64,000 bases of DNA from JAJCYX01 sp965243825. Lineage in GTDB: Bacteria > Chloroflexota > Dehalococcoidia > Lucifugimonadales > Lucifugimonadaceae. A model generated the notes under the pieces. The model searched no databases and was not told the DNA's origin. It saw only the letters and a list, made by a program, of their open reading frames with translations. Positions 45,180 to 54,396 of this stretch are shown here, one piece after another. The stretch spans positions 1,922,001-1,986,000 of the forward strand of contig CBDEVT010000001.1 of assembly GCA_965243825.1 (NCBI GenBank). Direction: 5' to 3'. A program made the position numbers and the translations under genes. The stretch's first letter is position 1. Every line of letters starts with the position of its first letter.

Positions 45180-46285
45180 CCAGAAACCTGAGCGGCGATC
45201 ATGTCGCCCACCTTGGCTGTCTGTACCGGTGCTTTTCCGGCTGAGGCAATGTCAGCAGTTCGATAGCCCTCTGCAAGGAATCCATCAACTGCGTTCTCAA
45301 CGGCGTCAGCTTCCTTGTGAAGGCCAAACGACCACCTAAGCATCATTGCCGCACTGAGCAGTGAAGCGAGTGGATTCGCGATACCGCGCCCTGCTATGTC
45401 TGGTGCGGATCCGTGAATCGGCTCGTACAGGGCAGGCTTACCACCTCGGCGTCTGCGTCCGTTCATTTTTGGGACACTGGTGAGACTGGCAGATGGCAGC
45501 ATACCCATCGAACCACCGATCACAGCCGCCTCGTCAGAGAGTATGTCCCCGAATGTATTCTCTGTGACAATTACATCAAATACAGATGGATTCGTAACGA
45601 TCTGCATCGCCGCGTTGTCAGCCAGCATGTGAATCAACTCGACATCCGGGTATTCATGGGCAACTTCGGTTGCTACTTCGCGCCAGAGACGAGATGTTTC
45701 CATCACATTCATCTTGTCGAGTGAGTGAAGTCGCTTTCGCCTCATGCGGGCGAGTTCGAAGCCAACTCTGACGACACGCTGAATCTCTTTCTCGGTATAA
45801 GAGAGAGTGTCTACTGCCCGTCGGCCACGTGTGTTCTCCCATCGCCTTTTTGGCTTACCGAAGTAGAGACCACCCGTTAGTTCTCGGATGATCACAAAAT
45901 CGACACCTTGCAGGCGCTCTTCGCGAAGAGGGCTAGAGCCAGCGAGCTGCGGATAGACCTTCACAGGTCGGAGGTTTGCAAAGAGTCCGAGGGTCTTGCG
46001 AAGCTTCAGAATGCCGTCTTCCGGGCGAACCTTGGCCAGTGGGTCATCCCACTTCGGACCACCGACTGCACCAAAAAGCACTGCATCAGAACCAAGAACC
46101 AGGTTCAGAGTGTCATCGTCGATCGCAGTTCCGTTCTCGTCAATCGAACGGCCACCCACGATGCCAGGCACCCAGTCAAATTTGTGACCGTAGCGACGCC
46201 CTAGAGCGTCTAGCACCTTCATCGATTCTGCGGTCACTTCCGGACCTATTCCATCCCCGCCAAGAACTGCAATACGTGCTTCCAT
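45176..46285 (-). CDS. leuB: 3-isopropylmalate dehydrogenase
   Basis: Oxidises and decarboxylates 3-isopropylmalate to 2-oxoisocaproate in leucine synthesis. The 369-residue product starts RIAVLGGDGIGPEV and has GAVGGPKWD, FANLRPVKVYP, the catalytic-region IIRELTGGLYFGKPKRR, DKMNVMETSRLWREV and the NAD-binding EPIHGSAPDIAGRGIANP. It is the last gene of the minus-strand ilv-leu cluster, separated from leuD by 221 bases. Its 3' end overlaps the convergent DUF3179 gene by four bases. Confidence 0.96.
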   Translation of the reverse strand: MEARIAVLGGDGIGPEVTAESMKVLDALGRRYGHKFDWVPGIVGGRSIDENGTAIDDDTLNLVLGSDAVLFGAVGGPKWDDPLAKVRPEDGILKLRKTLGLFANLRPVKVYPQLAGSSPLREERLQGVDFVIIRELTGGLYFGKPKRRWENTRGRRAVDTLSYTEKEIQRVVRVGFELARMRRKRLHSLDKMNVMETSRLWREVATEVAHEYPDVELIHMLADNAAMQIVTNPSVFDVIVTENTFGDILSDEAAVIGGSMGMLPSASLTSVPKMNGRRRRGGKPALYEPIHGSAPDIAGRGIANPLASLLSAAMMLRWSFGLHKEADAVENAVDGFLAEGYRTADIASAGKAPVQTAKVGDMIAAQVSG

Positions 46286-46428
46286 ACTACGAACAGCGCC
46301 CCCTCAGGCTGGACTCAAGCACTCCAACGGATTTCGGTAGTGCCGCGGTATTTCCCAGTCGATTTTCCAAATATGCGAAGGCGGAGTCTAACAGCAACAC
46401 CGCGCCCCGGCTACCCTGCGAAATCGTA

Positions 46429-46443
46429 CTGTACGCAGTACAG
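46429..46443. promoter_or_regulatory. Short perfect dyad upstream of leuB
   Basis: CTGTAC-GCA-GTACAG is a perfect 6-bp inverted repeat about 145 bases upstream of leuB, in the leuD-leuB gap. It could be a regulator site or a small RNA hairpin. The rest of the gap shows no gene. Confidence 0.3.
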
Positions 46444-46506
46444 GAATAGCGGCAGCTTGCTAACTCAAGTTCAGTTGCTGTCGAACCGCGGAATCAGTTG
46501 AAATTT

Positions 46507-47103
46507 CTAAAGTCTCGAGGGCTGCGCGGACTCATATTTTTCGATCTGTTCTTCGAACTCCAGCGTGAGACCAATTTCGTCCAGGCCCTTGAGCAAGCTG
46601 TTGCGGCGGAACGGGTCGATTTCGAAACCTGCCTTAAATCCGTCGCTGTCAGAAACAGTCTGGGACTCCAGGTCAACTGTGACTTCGTATCCAGTCCGCT
46701 GCAGCGCCTTACCCATCAGGGTGTCAACCTCATCCTGCGAGAGTACGACTGGAACCATTCCGTTCTGCATGCAGTTGTTACGGAAGATGTCCGCGAAGCT
46801 TGGCGCGATGATCGCCTTGAAGCCCATCTCATTCAGAGCCCACGGCGCGTGTTCTCGCGATGACCCCGAGCCAAAATTACGACCGGACACGAGTATTGAC
46901 GCTGACCTGTACTTCGGTTGGTTGAGGATGAAATCAGGGTTCTCGACACCATCTTCGAGGTAACGCCAGTCAAAGAAAGCGAACTCACCAAACCCGGTGC
47001 GTTCAATTCTCTTAAGGAACTGTTTTGGGATGATCTGGTCCGTATCAACGTTTACCCGATCAAGCGGTGCGACTAATCCCTTCAGTTTCGTGAACGGCTG
47101 CAT
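46507..47103 (-). CDS. leuD: 3-isopropylmalate dehydratase, small subunit
   Basis: Small subunit of isopropylmalate isomerase. The 198-residue product has VAPLDRVNVDTDQIIPKQFL, the swivel-domain loop GRNFGSGSSREHAPWAL, and IIAPSFADIFRNNCMQNGM. The length is that of the bacterial LeuD. It abuts the DUF4328 gene, which separates it from leuC; leuC and leuD are normally neighbours. Confidence 0.96.
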   Translation of the reverse strand: MQPFTKLKGLVAPLDRVNVDTDQIIPKQFLKRIERTGFGEFAFFDWRYLEDGVENPDFILNQPKYRSASILVSGRNFGSGSSREHAPWALNEMGFKAIIAPSFADIFRNNCMQNGMVPVVLSQDEVDTLMGKALQRTGYEVTVDLESQTVSDSDGFKAGFEIDPFRRNSLLKGLDEIGLTLEFEEQIEKYESAQPSRL

Positions 47104-48462
47104 CTACTTCTTTCTCCTTTTCGAGCGGCCACTTTGCCTGCCCGCATTTTCCTTATTCTGCCTGCGTACGCCCTCTTCTAGTGCCTTTTCAAGCGGGTCT
47201 CTTGGTCTTGGTGGTACTACGGTCACAGTTCCGTGTTTTGCTGATCGAGTGTCCTGCCACTTTGAAAGTGTATTCGCCATAAGGATAGCCACCACACCAA
47301 GAACGATGATGAGAATATCGGCAGCTATCAGGCCGGTCATTGCTCTGCCAATGTCGGAAAGATCGTCCCGTCCTCCGAAGAAAACCCTGGCAGCCGTAAT
47401 AGGATTGAAGATCAGGACCGCACCCCAGGTGAGTCCCCAAATCACTGCAATAGGGGAAACGAGACCTTTCTTTTTCCAGAGTTCAGTGTCGCCTTCAGGA
47501 ACTCTGGGATCACTTGCCTTGAACATCTCAACGAACATGAATAGCGGTTTGTAAATGTTCACGATCGGCACGAAGAAACGAATAACCACACCGTCAGGAG
47601 AGTGCTTTTGCCCTTCTGAATTCAAGGTTCGAAGGTTGCGGCTCGATCTGTGTGCGAAAGAAGAAAACGGGAACGCGGTGATGATCGTCGCGAGGATAAT
47701 CAATACAGTTGAGATTACTGAACTCGTCTCCAGAGAGTCATAACGGCGGCTAAGTGAAACCAATCGGTCACAGCCCGGGTGTTGACCTTCCTCGTCGCGG
47801 ATAACAGAAGCGAACTGTTCAGAGGTAGCGCAGTCGATCCCAACTGCCTCGGCGTGTCCCAGGACTCGGTCCAACGCTCCGCAGGCCTGATGCAACACAC
47901 TTGTACCAATAGGAGGGCCAGGAGTTGCATCTGGTTTTTCAGGGTCAGGTGTTGGAGTCGCGTTGACTGCCTCTTCTTCCGTAGCACACATCTGCTCCGC
48001 AGTGTCACCGGGAGCCAGAGCGGCTATGACGAACGATGCCGATGCCACGTCCTCATTGTCGATCGGTATCTCCGTCAGACCATCGTCCCGCCAATCGTTA
48101 ACCTGGGAGCGGAACTGGAAATCTGCGTACAGAGCGTACGCACTCGCAGCGATAAACAGCAGCAAGGCAAGAAACAGCCACCGTAACATTGGGCGCGTGG
48201 ATTCGTATTCGTACGGCTTAAAACGTTCCTGCAGAGCCTCATCGAGGCCCTGCCTTCCGAGGACACGCCCGAAGATCGATCCTCGTTTACGCTCTTGGCC
48301 AGCGGGTCGGTGTTCTACGTTACCTTTTCGACCAGTACCACCTGAACGTGTACGGGGGGGAGGGGTGCGGTTCCCGGGGCGGGGCGTCGACCGCCTGCCT
48401 TTTGCATCAGCCGGCGAATCCTGCTCAGGACGCTCGCCCTCGCCCCCATCACCCGTAGACAT
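47104..48462 (-). CDS. DUF4328 membrane protein inserted between leuC and leuD
   Basis: A 452-residue membrane protein. A basic, Pro/Gly/Arg-rich N-terminal tail of about 70 residues leads to a transmembrane helix (MLRWLFLALLLFIAASAYAL). An extracellular segment with four Cys residues and a Thr/Pro patch follows. The rest is a DUF4328-like domain with several helices and the conserved GVVIRFFVPIVNIYKPLFM motif. The C-terminus is very basic. ATG 48462 overlaps the leuC stop by one base (TGATG), so it is translated with the leu genes. Function unknown. Confidence 0.78.
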   Translation of the reverse strand: MSTGDGGEGERPEQDSPADAKGRRSTPRPGNRTPPPRTRSGGTGRKGNVEHRPAGQERKRGSIFGRVLGRQGLDEALQERFKPYEYESTRPMLRWLFLALLLFIAASAYALYADFQFRSQVNDWRDDGLTEIPIDNEDVASASFVIAALAPGDTAEQMCATEEEAVNATPTPDPEKPDATPGPPIGTSVLHQACGALDRVLGHAEAVGIDCATSEQFASVIRDEEGQHPGCDRLVSLSRRYDSLETSSVISTVLIILATIITAFPFSSFAHRSSRNLRTLNSEGQKHSPDGVVIRFFVPIVNIYKPLFMFVEMFKASDPRVPEGDTELWKKKGLVSPIAVIWGLTWGAVLIFNPITAARVFFGGRDDLSDIGRAMTGLIAADILIIVLGVVAILMANTLSKWQDTRSAKHGTVTVVPPRPRDPLEKALEEGVRRQNKENAGRQSGRSKRRKK

Positions 48463-49871
48463 CAGTTGAAGTCCCACTCCCTCACGTCGACGAAGTGGCC
48501 GGCAATCGCCGCCGCCGCCGCCATTTCAGGACTAACGAGATGGGTCCTCCCGCCTTTACCCTGGCGTCCTTCAAAGTTGCGGTTCGAGGTCGATGCGCAA
48601 CGTTCTCCAGGCACAAGAATGTCCGGGTTCATACCGAGGCACATCGAGCAGCCGGACTCGCGCCACTCGAATCCAGCTTCCTGGAATATCTCGTTAAGTC
48701 CTTCTGCCTCAGCCTGGATCTTAGTAAGAGTTGAACCGGGCATCACCTGTGCTCGCACACTGTTCGAAACTCGGTGGCCTTTAACGACTGCCGCGGCCGA
48801 GCGTAGGTCTTCTAGTCGTGCGTTGGTGCATGAACCTATGAACACGCGATCGAGTGTGATGTCTTCGATCGGGGTACTGGCCTTCAGTCCCATGTATTCA
48901 AGTGCGGAATTCGCTGATGAACGATCAGCGGCGTCCTCGTAATCCTCGGGATCGGGGACTCGGCCGGACACTGTAGTTACCTGTCCGGGGTTTGTTCCCC
49001 AACTGACGTAGGGCTCAAGTGCGGCACAATCGATCTCGACCAGAGAGTCGTATTCGGCACCTTTATCTGTTGGCAGCGTCTTCCAGTCTTCGACCGCTGC
49101 TTCCCAGGCGTCACCGTTCGGTACGAATCTTCTGCCCTTCATCCACTCGAAAGTCGTTTCGTCGGGTGCGATCATGCCGGCACGAGCTCCGCCTTCGATG
49201 CTCATGTTGCAGATCGTCATACGACCTTCCATGCTGAGATTCCGGATGGCTTCGCCGGTGTACTCCATGACATGGCCGGTTCCACCTGCTGTACCAATCT
49301 GGCCGATGGTCGCCAGGATCATGTCCTTAGCCGTGACACCAGTAGGAAGCTCACCGTTGAAGCGCACTTCCATAGTCTGCGGCTTGCGCTGCCGGAGGGT
49401 CTGTGTTGCCAGTACGTGCTCGACTTCGGAGGTGCCGATACCAAACGCGAGAGAGCCGAACGCTCCGTGTGTCGAGGTATGTGAATCGCCACAGACAATG
49501 GTCATACCGGGTTGTGTGTAACCCTGTTCAGGACCAATCACGTGGACTATCCCCTGTGCCTGGCTGTCGACGTCATAGAGGGTGATGCCGAAGTCTTTGC
49601 AGTTCTTTCGGAGAGTCTCGACCTGCTGGCGGGCAATAGGGTCTTTGATCTCCTGCATACGTGTGTTATCGGTCGGCACATTGTGATCGACAGTGGAGAT
49701 TGTCAGATCAGGCTTACGAACTTTACGTCCGGCGAGCCGTAACCCCTCGAACGCCTGGGGTGAGGTGACCTCGTGCACCAGATGCAGGTCAATGTAGATC
49801 AGCGCTGGCTGACCTTCAGGCTCGGCCACAACGTGGCGCTCCCAGATCTTCTCGAACATCGTCTTCGGCAT
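48462..49871 (-). CDS. leuC: 3-isopropylmalate dehydratase, large subunit
   Basis: Aconitase-family large subunit that isomerises 2- to 3-isopropylmalate. The 469-residue product has IYIDLHLVHEVTSPQAFEGL, TVDHNVPTDN, GDSHTSTHGAFGSLAFGIG, and the Fe-S cluster cysteines in IGSCTNARLEDL and SGCSMCLGMNPD. Length is normal. Its stop overlaps the start of the DUF4328 gene. A thioredoxin-reductase-like gene lies 103 bases upstream on the same strand. Confidence 0.97.
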   Translation of the reverse strand: MPKTMFEKIWERHVVAEPEGQPALIYIDLHLVHEVTSPQAFEGLRLAGRKVRKPDLTISTVDHNVPTDNTRMQEIKDPIARQQVETLRKNCKDFGITLYDVDSQAQGIVHVIGPEQGYTQPGMTIVCGDSHTSTHGAFGSLAFGIGTSEVEHVLATQTLRQRKPQTMEVRFNGELPTGVTAKDMILATIGQIGTAGGTGHVMEYTGEAIRNLSMEGRMTICNMSIEGGARAGMIAPDETTFEWMKGRRFVPNGDAWEAAVEDWKTLPTDKGAEYDSLVEIDCAALEPYVSWGTNPGQVTTVSGRVPDPEDYEDAADRSSANSALEYMGLKASTPIEDITLDRVFIGSCTNARLEDLRSAAAVVKGHRVSNSVRAQVMPGSTLTKIQAEAEGLNEIFQEAGFEWRESGCSMCLGMNPDILVPGERCASTSNRNFEGRQGKGGRTHLVSPEMAAAAAIAGHFVDVREWDFN

Positions 49872-49974
49872 TGTTAGTTCAACGACCTTTCATCAGTGCT
49901 TGGACTTGCCTGGCAAGACAGCAAATTCTAATCGAGTACGGCACCGCCGCCAATTCGCTTGCGAACTTGGTCTC

Positions 49975-50910
49975 CTATCGCCATCTCTCCTGTGCGATTT
50001 CATGGACTATGGACTCAGCACAAACAGACCCTTCGTTTGCCGAGAGGACCAGGCCTCCGAATCCATTCTTTGCGTCACCTGCCACGAACACGCCGTACAC
50101 GTTTGTCTTCCCTGCGGCATCCGCTTCTAAGACGTCCATACCCCAATCGTTTTTGACTTTCGTGACCCCGAGCGATTCCGCAAAATCTGATGAAGGAATC
50201 GAGCAGTCATCTGCGATGAAACCGGCTTCGCGCTTCACCCGTTCACCAGACGCCAGTTCAATAGCCGTAAGTTTGCCGTTGTTGGATATAAGCCGGGATA
50301 TTGGTTCCTCCACGATTCGAACGTCGTTCCGTTCCAGAGACAGGTTTGCTTCTGGTGACAGTTGTTCGCCGTTAGTAAAAACTACGAGATCAGTTGACCA
50401 CACTTTGACCACAGGTACGAAATGCTCCACACCTGGTCCGCCGAAGACCGCCAGTGCCTCGTCCGCGTGCTCGAATCCGTCGCAAAATGGACAGGGATAG
50501 ACGCTCTTTCCGTAGACGGCTTCGATTCCTGGCAAGTTCAACCTGGTCAGGTCGTCCTTGAATCCTGTCGCGATTATCACTCGCTTCGCTTCGAATAAAT
50601 CTCCGTTTGAAAGTTCGATCCTGAACTTGTCGCCTTGTTTTCGGACGTCAGTGGAGGCGACTGTTTCGTAGCGCACGGTCCGGTATTTCTGGAGCTGTTC
50701 TTTGCCAATCCTAAGCAGTTCGAGTGGATGAACCCCATCGCGTGTCAGGAAACCGTGTGAGGCGGTAGTAACTGCATTCCTCGGGTTTTCACTGTTGACT
50801 ACCACCGTCTTCAGTCGGGCACGACCTGCTACGAGAGCCGCACTCATTCCCGCGGGTCCGCCTCCAATTATTGCGACGTCAAACTCCGTATCCGAAGAAG
50901 ATTCACGCAA
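49975..50910 (-). CDS. Thioredoxin-reductase-like FAD/NAD(P)H oxidoreductase
   Basis: A 311-residue flavoprotein with the FAD site DVAIIGGGPAGMSAALVAG, the redox-active pair CPFCDG (CxxC, in the position of CATCDG in thioredoxin reductase), and the late FAD contact GVFVAGDAKNGFGGLVLSANEGS. The NADPH-binding GxGxxA motif reads VFGGPGVEHF, which deviates from the consensus, so the pyridine nucleotide or the electron donor may differ. It sits inside the leu operon between leuA and leuC. It may reduce a thioredoxin-like partner or be a ferredoxin-linked type. Confidence 0.83.
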   Translation of the reverse strand: MRESSSDTEFDVAIIGGGPAGMSAALVAGRARLKTVVVNSENPRNAVTTASHGFLTRDGVHPLELLRIGKEQLQKYRTVRYETVASTDVRKQGDKFRIELSNGDLFEAKRVIIATGFKDDLTRLNLPGIEAVYGKSVYPCPFCDGFEHADEALAVFGGPGVEHFVPVVKVWSTDLVVFTNGEQLSPEANLSLERNDVRIVEEPISRLISNNGKLTAIELASGERVKREAGFIADDCSIPSSDFAESLGVTKVKNDWGMDVLEADAAGKTNVYGVFVAGDAKNGFGGLVLSANEGSVCAESIVHEIAQERWR

Positions 50911-51004
50911 CGATCAACTCCCGTCTCCCATTCGTGAGAGCCCTCACCACCGCAGCCAACAATATTCTCCGTCAAAGCGGTGATCGTTGACCGGATCGGA
51001 TGGC

Positions 51005-51043
51005 GGAATCCAGGAGCGAACTGACAAGTCGCTCCTGGATTCC
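51005..51043. terminator. 15-bp perfect hairpin between leuA and the TrxR-like gene
   Basis: GGAATCCAGGAGCGA (51005-51019) pairs perfectly with TCGCTCCTGGATTCC (51029-51043) around a 9-base loop, 25 bases after the leuA stop on the minus strand. No T-run follows on either strand, so it may be an RNA-stability or processing hairpin, or a weak or partial terminator within the operon. Confidence 0.5.
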
Positions 51044-51068
51044 AGTGGTTCCGAAGTGGATGAGGACC

Positions 51069-52646
51069 CTAAACGGTTTCCGCTGGCTCCGCAGTTGCCC
51101 CGGCGTCTTGTTCGCCGATCATTAGCAGACGGTTGATGGCATTCACGTAAGCCTTGGCGGATGCAACAACGATGTCAGTGTCAGCTCCTCGGCCGGAATA
51201 GACACTGTCATCTTTCTCGATACGGATCGTAACGTCGCCAAGCGCGTCTATGCCTTCGGTAACAGCATTGACCGAGAACTCGGTTAATTCGACGTCCATA
51301 TCGATGATCGAGTCAATCGCCTTGCAGACGGCATCAACAGGCCCGGTGCCCGGTAGTTCAGCTGTTCGCTGTTCACCGTCAGGGCAATTCAGCGTCACGC
51401 TTGCCTGTGGCTCAGTATCGTTGCCACACACAACATGAACGGTTTCGACCTGGTAGGTGCGTTCTGTATCTACACTGCGGTGTTGCTCTGACATCAACGC
51501 GTGAAGATCGCGGTCGTCAACTTCAGCCTTTTCGTCAGCCAGATCTTTGAACGCTGTGAAAACGTCACGTAACTCTTCATCGGATAGCCGGTAACCAAGT
51601 TCGGCGAGTCTCGCTCGCAAGCCAGCGCGACCCGAAAGCTTGGTGAGGACCAGCGCTTCGCCGCGCCAGCCGACCGTTTCAGGTTCCATGATCTCGAAGG
51701 TGCTGTGGTCCTTCAGATAACCATCCTGGTGGATACCAGATGAGTGCCTGAAGGCGTTTCGACCGACGATCGCCTTGTTGTATTGCACAGGGAAGCCGAA
51801 GATCGATGAAATCATTCGGCTGGTGTTGCCAAGCTCCTTCGTCTTGATTTGCGTACCGGCCTCGTAGTGATCGGGACGCGTCTCCAGCGCCATGATCACC
51901 TCTTCAAGAGCAGCGTTACCTGCCCGCTCCCCGAGTCCGTTCACACATCCTTCTACCTGTCGCGCGCCGTTTTCGACTGCAGCGAGACTGTTGGCTCCGG
52001 CCATGCCGAGGTCGTTGTGGCAGTGGACGGAGACAACTGCCTGGTCGATGTTCGGGACGTTCTCGAAGATGCCCTTGATGAGAGCGCCGAACTCTTCAGG
52101 CGTCGCGTATCCAACCGTGTCCGGGATGTTCACGGTCGTAGCGCCAGCCTTGATCACCGCTTCAAGCATTGCATAGAGGTACTGAGGGTCCGTGCGCGAA
52201 GCGTCCATCGGCGAGAACTCGACGTCGTCCGTGTACTTTTTGGCATGCTCGACGGCCTCAACCGCCATGTTCATGATCGCTTCCCGATCACGCCTCATCT
52301 GGTGCATGAGGTGGATATCGGAAGATGAGATGAACGTATGGATACGTGCGTTCTCAACGCCTTCCAGCGCCTTGCCAGCAGCGTCGATGTCGGATTTCAC
52401 AGCGCGAGCCAGAGTGCAGATCGTCGGACCTTTAACCTCTTGTGCAATGCGGCGCACGGCCTCGAAATCGCCCGGTGAACTGGCGGCGAAACCGGCTTCG
52501 ATCACATCGACGCCGAGGGAGGCTAGCTGATGAGCGATCCGAAGCTTCTCTTCAACAGTAAGCCCGGCGCCGGCGCTCTGCTCACCGTCGCGGAGCGTCG
52601 TGTCGAAGATGATTACTTTGTCTTCGGTTTCGCTCTTCGTTGCCAT
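51069..52646 (-). CDS. leuA: 2-isopropylmalate synthase
   Basis: Condenses acetyl-CoA with 2-oxoisovalerate, the first committed step to leucine. The 525-residue product has IFDTTLRDGEQSAGAGLT, EAGFAASSPGDFEAVRRI, FSPMDASRTDP, the metal site VSVHCHNDLGMA, GERAGNAALEEVIMAL and SGIHQDGYLKD. It ends with a C-terminal regulatory domain where leucine feedback acts in relatives. Length and order place it with LeuA rather than citramalate or homocitrate synthase. It follows ilvC by 82 bases. Confidence 0.95.
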   Translation of the reverse strand: MATKSETEDKVIIFDTTLRDGEQSAGAGLTVEEKLRIAHQLASLGVDVIEAGFAASSPGDFEAVRRIAQEVKGPTICTLARAVKSDIDAAGKALEGVENARIHTFISSSDIHLMHQMRRDREAIMNMAVEAVEHAKKYTDDVEFSPMDASRTDPQYLYAMLEAVIKAGATTVNIPDTVGYATPEEFGALIKGIFENVPNIDQAVVSVHCHNDLGMAGANSLAAVENGARQVEGCVNGLGERAGNAALEEVIMALETRPDHYEAGTQIKTKELGNTSRMISSIFGFPVQYNKAIVGRNAFRHSSGIHQDGYLKDHSTFEIMEPETVGWRGEALVLTKLSGRAGLRARLAELGYRLSDEELRDVFTAFKDLADEKAEVDDRDLHALMSEQHRSVDTERTYQVETVHVVCGNDTEPQASVTLNCPDGEQRTAELPGTGPVDAVCKAIDSIIDMDVELTEFSVNAVTEGIDALGDVTIRIEKDDSVYSGRGADTDIVVASAKAYVNAINRLLMIGEQDAGATAEPAETV

Positions 52647-52693
52647 CTCACGCCTCCTGTGGCGTATTCACCGGTCCACGCTTGCGGACCTTT

Positions 52694-52710
52694 GCCGGAA
52701 CCACTCCGGC
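52694..52710. other. Intercistronic hairpin between ilvC and leuA
   Basis: GCCGGA (52694-52699) and TCCGGC (52705-52710) form a perfect 6-bp stem with a 5-base loop. A GGTCC/GGACC-type repeat lies next to it. No T-run follows, so it is probably an mRNA processing or stability structure. Confidence 0.4.
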
Positions 52711-52728
52711 TCCGGCATGCGAACTGAA

Positions 52729-53727
52729 TTAGGTTGTCGACTCAAGCCACGGCATCATGTCGCGTAGCTCTTTGCCGACACGCTCGATGTCGTGCTCTTC
52801 ATCCTCTTTGCGCATCTGGTTGAACTTGTGCAGACCTTCGTCGTTTTCAGCGATCCATTCCCGGGCGAACTCGCCAGATTGGATCTGCTTCAGTACTTTG
52901 CGCATGTTGTCTTTGACCGATTCATCGATCACGACTGGTCCGCGGCTGTAGTCGCCGTACTCGGCAGTGTCGCTGACCGAGTAGCGCATGCCGCCAAGAC
53001 CGCCCTGGTAGATCAAATCAACGATCAACTTGAGTTCGTGGAGTACCTCAAAGTAGGCTGATTCGGGCTCATATCCGGCTTCTGTCAGCACTTCGTATCC
53101 GGCCTTGATCAGGGCAGTCACTCCACCACACAGGACAGCCTGTTCACCAAATAGGTCGGTCTCGGTTTCCTCTTTGAAAGTGGTCTTGAGAATGCCTGCG
53201 CGACCGCCACCGACACCCTTGCCATAAGCAAGAGCGGTCTCATACGCATCACCAGTCGCGTCGTGGTCGACTGCGATAAGACATGGCACGCCAAGTCCGC
53301 GTTCGAATACCGCTCGGACCCTGTGACCGGGCGCCTTAGGAGCGATCATTACTACGTTGACCGAGTCTGGCGGCTCGATCTGCTTGTAGAAAATCGTGAA
53401 GCCGTGAGCGAAAAGCAGCGTCTGGCCGTCTCGCAGATGAGGTGCAATCTCTTCCTTGTAGACGCGGGCCTGGGTTGTGTCCGGCAGACAGAACGAGATC
53501 AGGTCTGCCTCTTTGGCCGCCTCTTCGTTCGTGACGACACGCAGACCGTCAGCCTCAGCCTTTGCCTTGGAGCGGCTGCCTTCGTAGAGGCCAACAATCA
53601 CATTGAAGCCACTGTCCTTGAGATTCAGGGCGTGTGCATGGCCCTGTGACCCGTAGCCGATCACTGCGATGGTCTTATCTCGCAGGATTGAGTCGTCGAT
53701 GTCCTTGTCGTAGTAAAGAGTCGCCAT
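52729..53727 (-). CDS. ilvC: Ketol-acid reductoisomerase
   Basis: Converts acetolactate or acetohydroxybutyrate to the dihydroxy acids with NAD(P)H and Mg2+. The 332-residue class I enzyme begins with the Rossmann motif IAVIGYGSQGHAHALNL. The specificity loop is VGLYEGSRSKAKAEADG. It then has APKAPGHRVR and the metal-binding DLFGEQAVLCGG and the C-terminal EVLHELKLIVDLIYQGG. It lies between ilvH and leuA. Confidence 0.97.
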   Translation of the reverse strand: MATLYYDKDIDDSILRDKTIAVIGYGSQGHAHALNLKDSGFNVIVGLYEGSRSKAKAEADGLRVVTNEEAAKEADLISFCLPDTTQARVYKEEIAPHLRDGQTLLFAHGFTIFYKQIEPPDSVNVVMIAPKAPGHRVRAVFERGLGVPCLIAVDHDATGDAYETALAYGKGVGGGRAGILKTTFKEETETDLFGEQAVLCGGVTALIKAGYEVLTEAGYEPESAYFEVLHELKLIVDLIYQGGLGGMRYSVSDTAEYGDYSRGPVVIDESVKDNMRKVLKQIQSGEFAREWIAENDEGLHKFNQMRKEDEEHDIERVGKELRDMMPWLESTT

Positions 53728-53796
53728 TCTCGTTCTATTTCACCCCGTTGCCGCGTTGCCGCAGCTTAATTTGGTTGCCGTCTATTTACCCGGTGT

Positions 53797-54396
53797 CTAA
53801 ACGCTTCCAGAATCACCGGCTGTAGGCACATAGAAGTGCTCGACACCCTCGTTTGCGACGTGGGCGCCGTCTTCCTGTCCTTCGATTAGTGCTCCTCGCA
53901 AGGTTGCAACTCTGCCTGTACGGATCACTTCACGGACGCCGAAGCGCCTGAGCAACTCCACAAGGCTGTTTATCTTGTTGCGACCGCCGGTGATCTCCAT
54001 CGTTACGCTCTTTGCACCGATGTCGATGACATTGACCCTGAACACGCTGGCCAACTCAAGGATTTCGCTTCTGTGCTCCGTTGGAGCGTTCACCTTGATG
54101 AGCGCCAGCTCTCGCCAGACGATGTTTTTCTCCGTGATGTCCTGAACTTCGACCACCTCGACGAGACGGTCAAGCTGGGCTGCCACATGCTGTACCACAT
54201 GTGGCGGACCCTCCACGACGAAAGTCATTCTCGAAAGGCCCGGCTTTTCCGATCTGCCGACGGTTAGGCTTGCGATGTTGAACCCTCGCCGACGGAACAG
54301 TCCGGAAATCCTGGCAAGTACACCGGGTCTGTCCTGTACGAGCGCGATGATGGTGCGCTGTGTGAAGCCGCTGGTTCCGTTGTTTGAGGTGGTCAC
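53797..54396 (-). CDS. ilvH: Acetolactate synthase, small (regulatory) subunit
   Basis: Regulatory subunit that gives valine feedback to acetolactate synthase. The 199-residue product has the N-terminal ACT domain (ALVQDRPGVLARISGLFRRRG, FNIASLTVG) and the second ACT-like domain (ELALIKVNAPTEHRSEILEL, MEITGGRNKINSLVELL). Its ATG overlaps the ilvB stop by four bases, so the subunits are made together. Confidence 0.95.
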   Translation of the reverse strand: MTTSNNGTSGFTQRTIIALVQDRPGVLARISGLFRRRGFNIASLTVGRSEKPGLSRMTFVVEGPPHVVQHVAAQLDRLVEVVEVQDITEKNIVWRELALIKVNAPTEHRSEILELASVFRVNVIDIGAKSVTMEITGGRNKINSLVELLRRFGVREVIRTGRVATLRGALIEGQEDGAHVANEGVEHFYVPTAGDSGSV

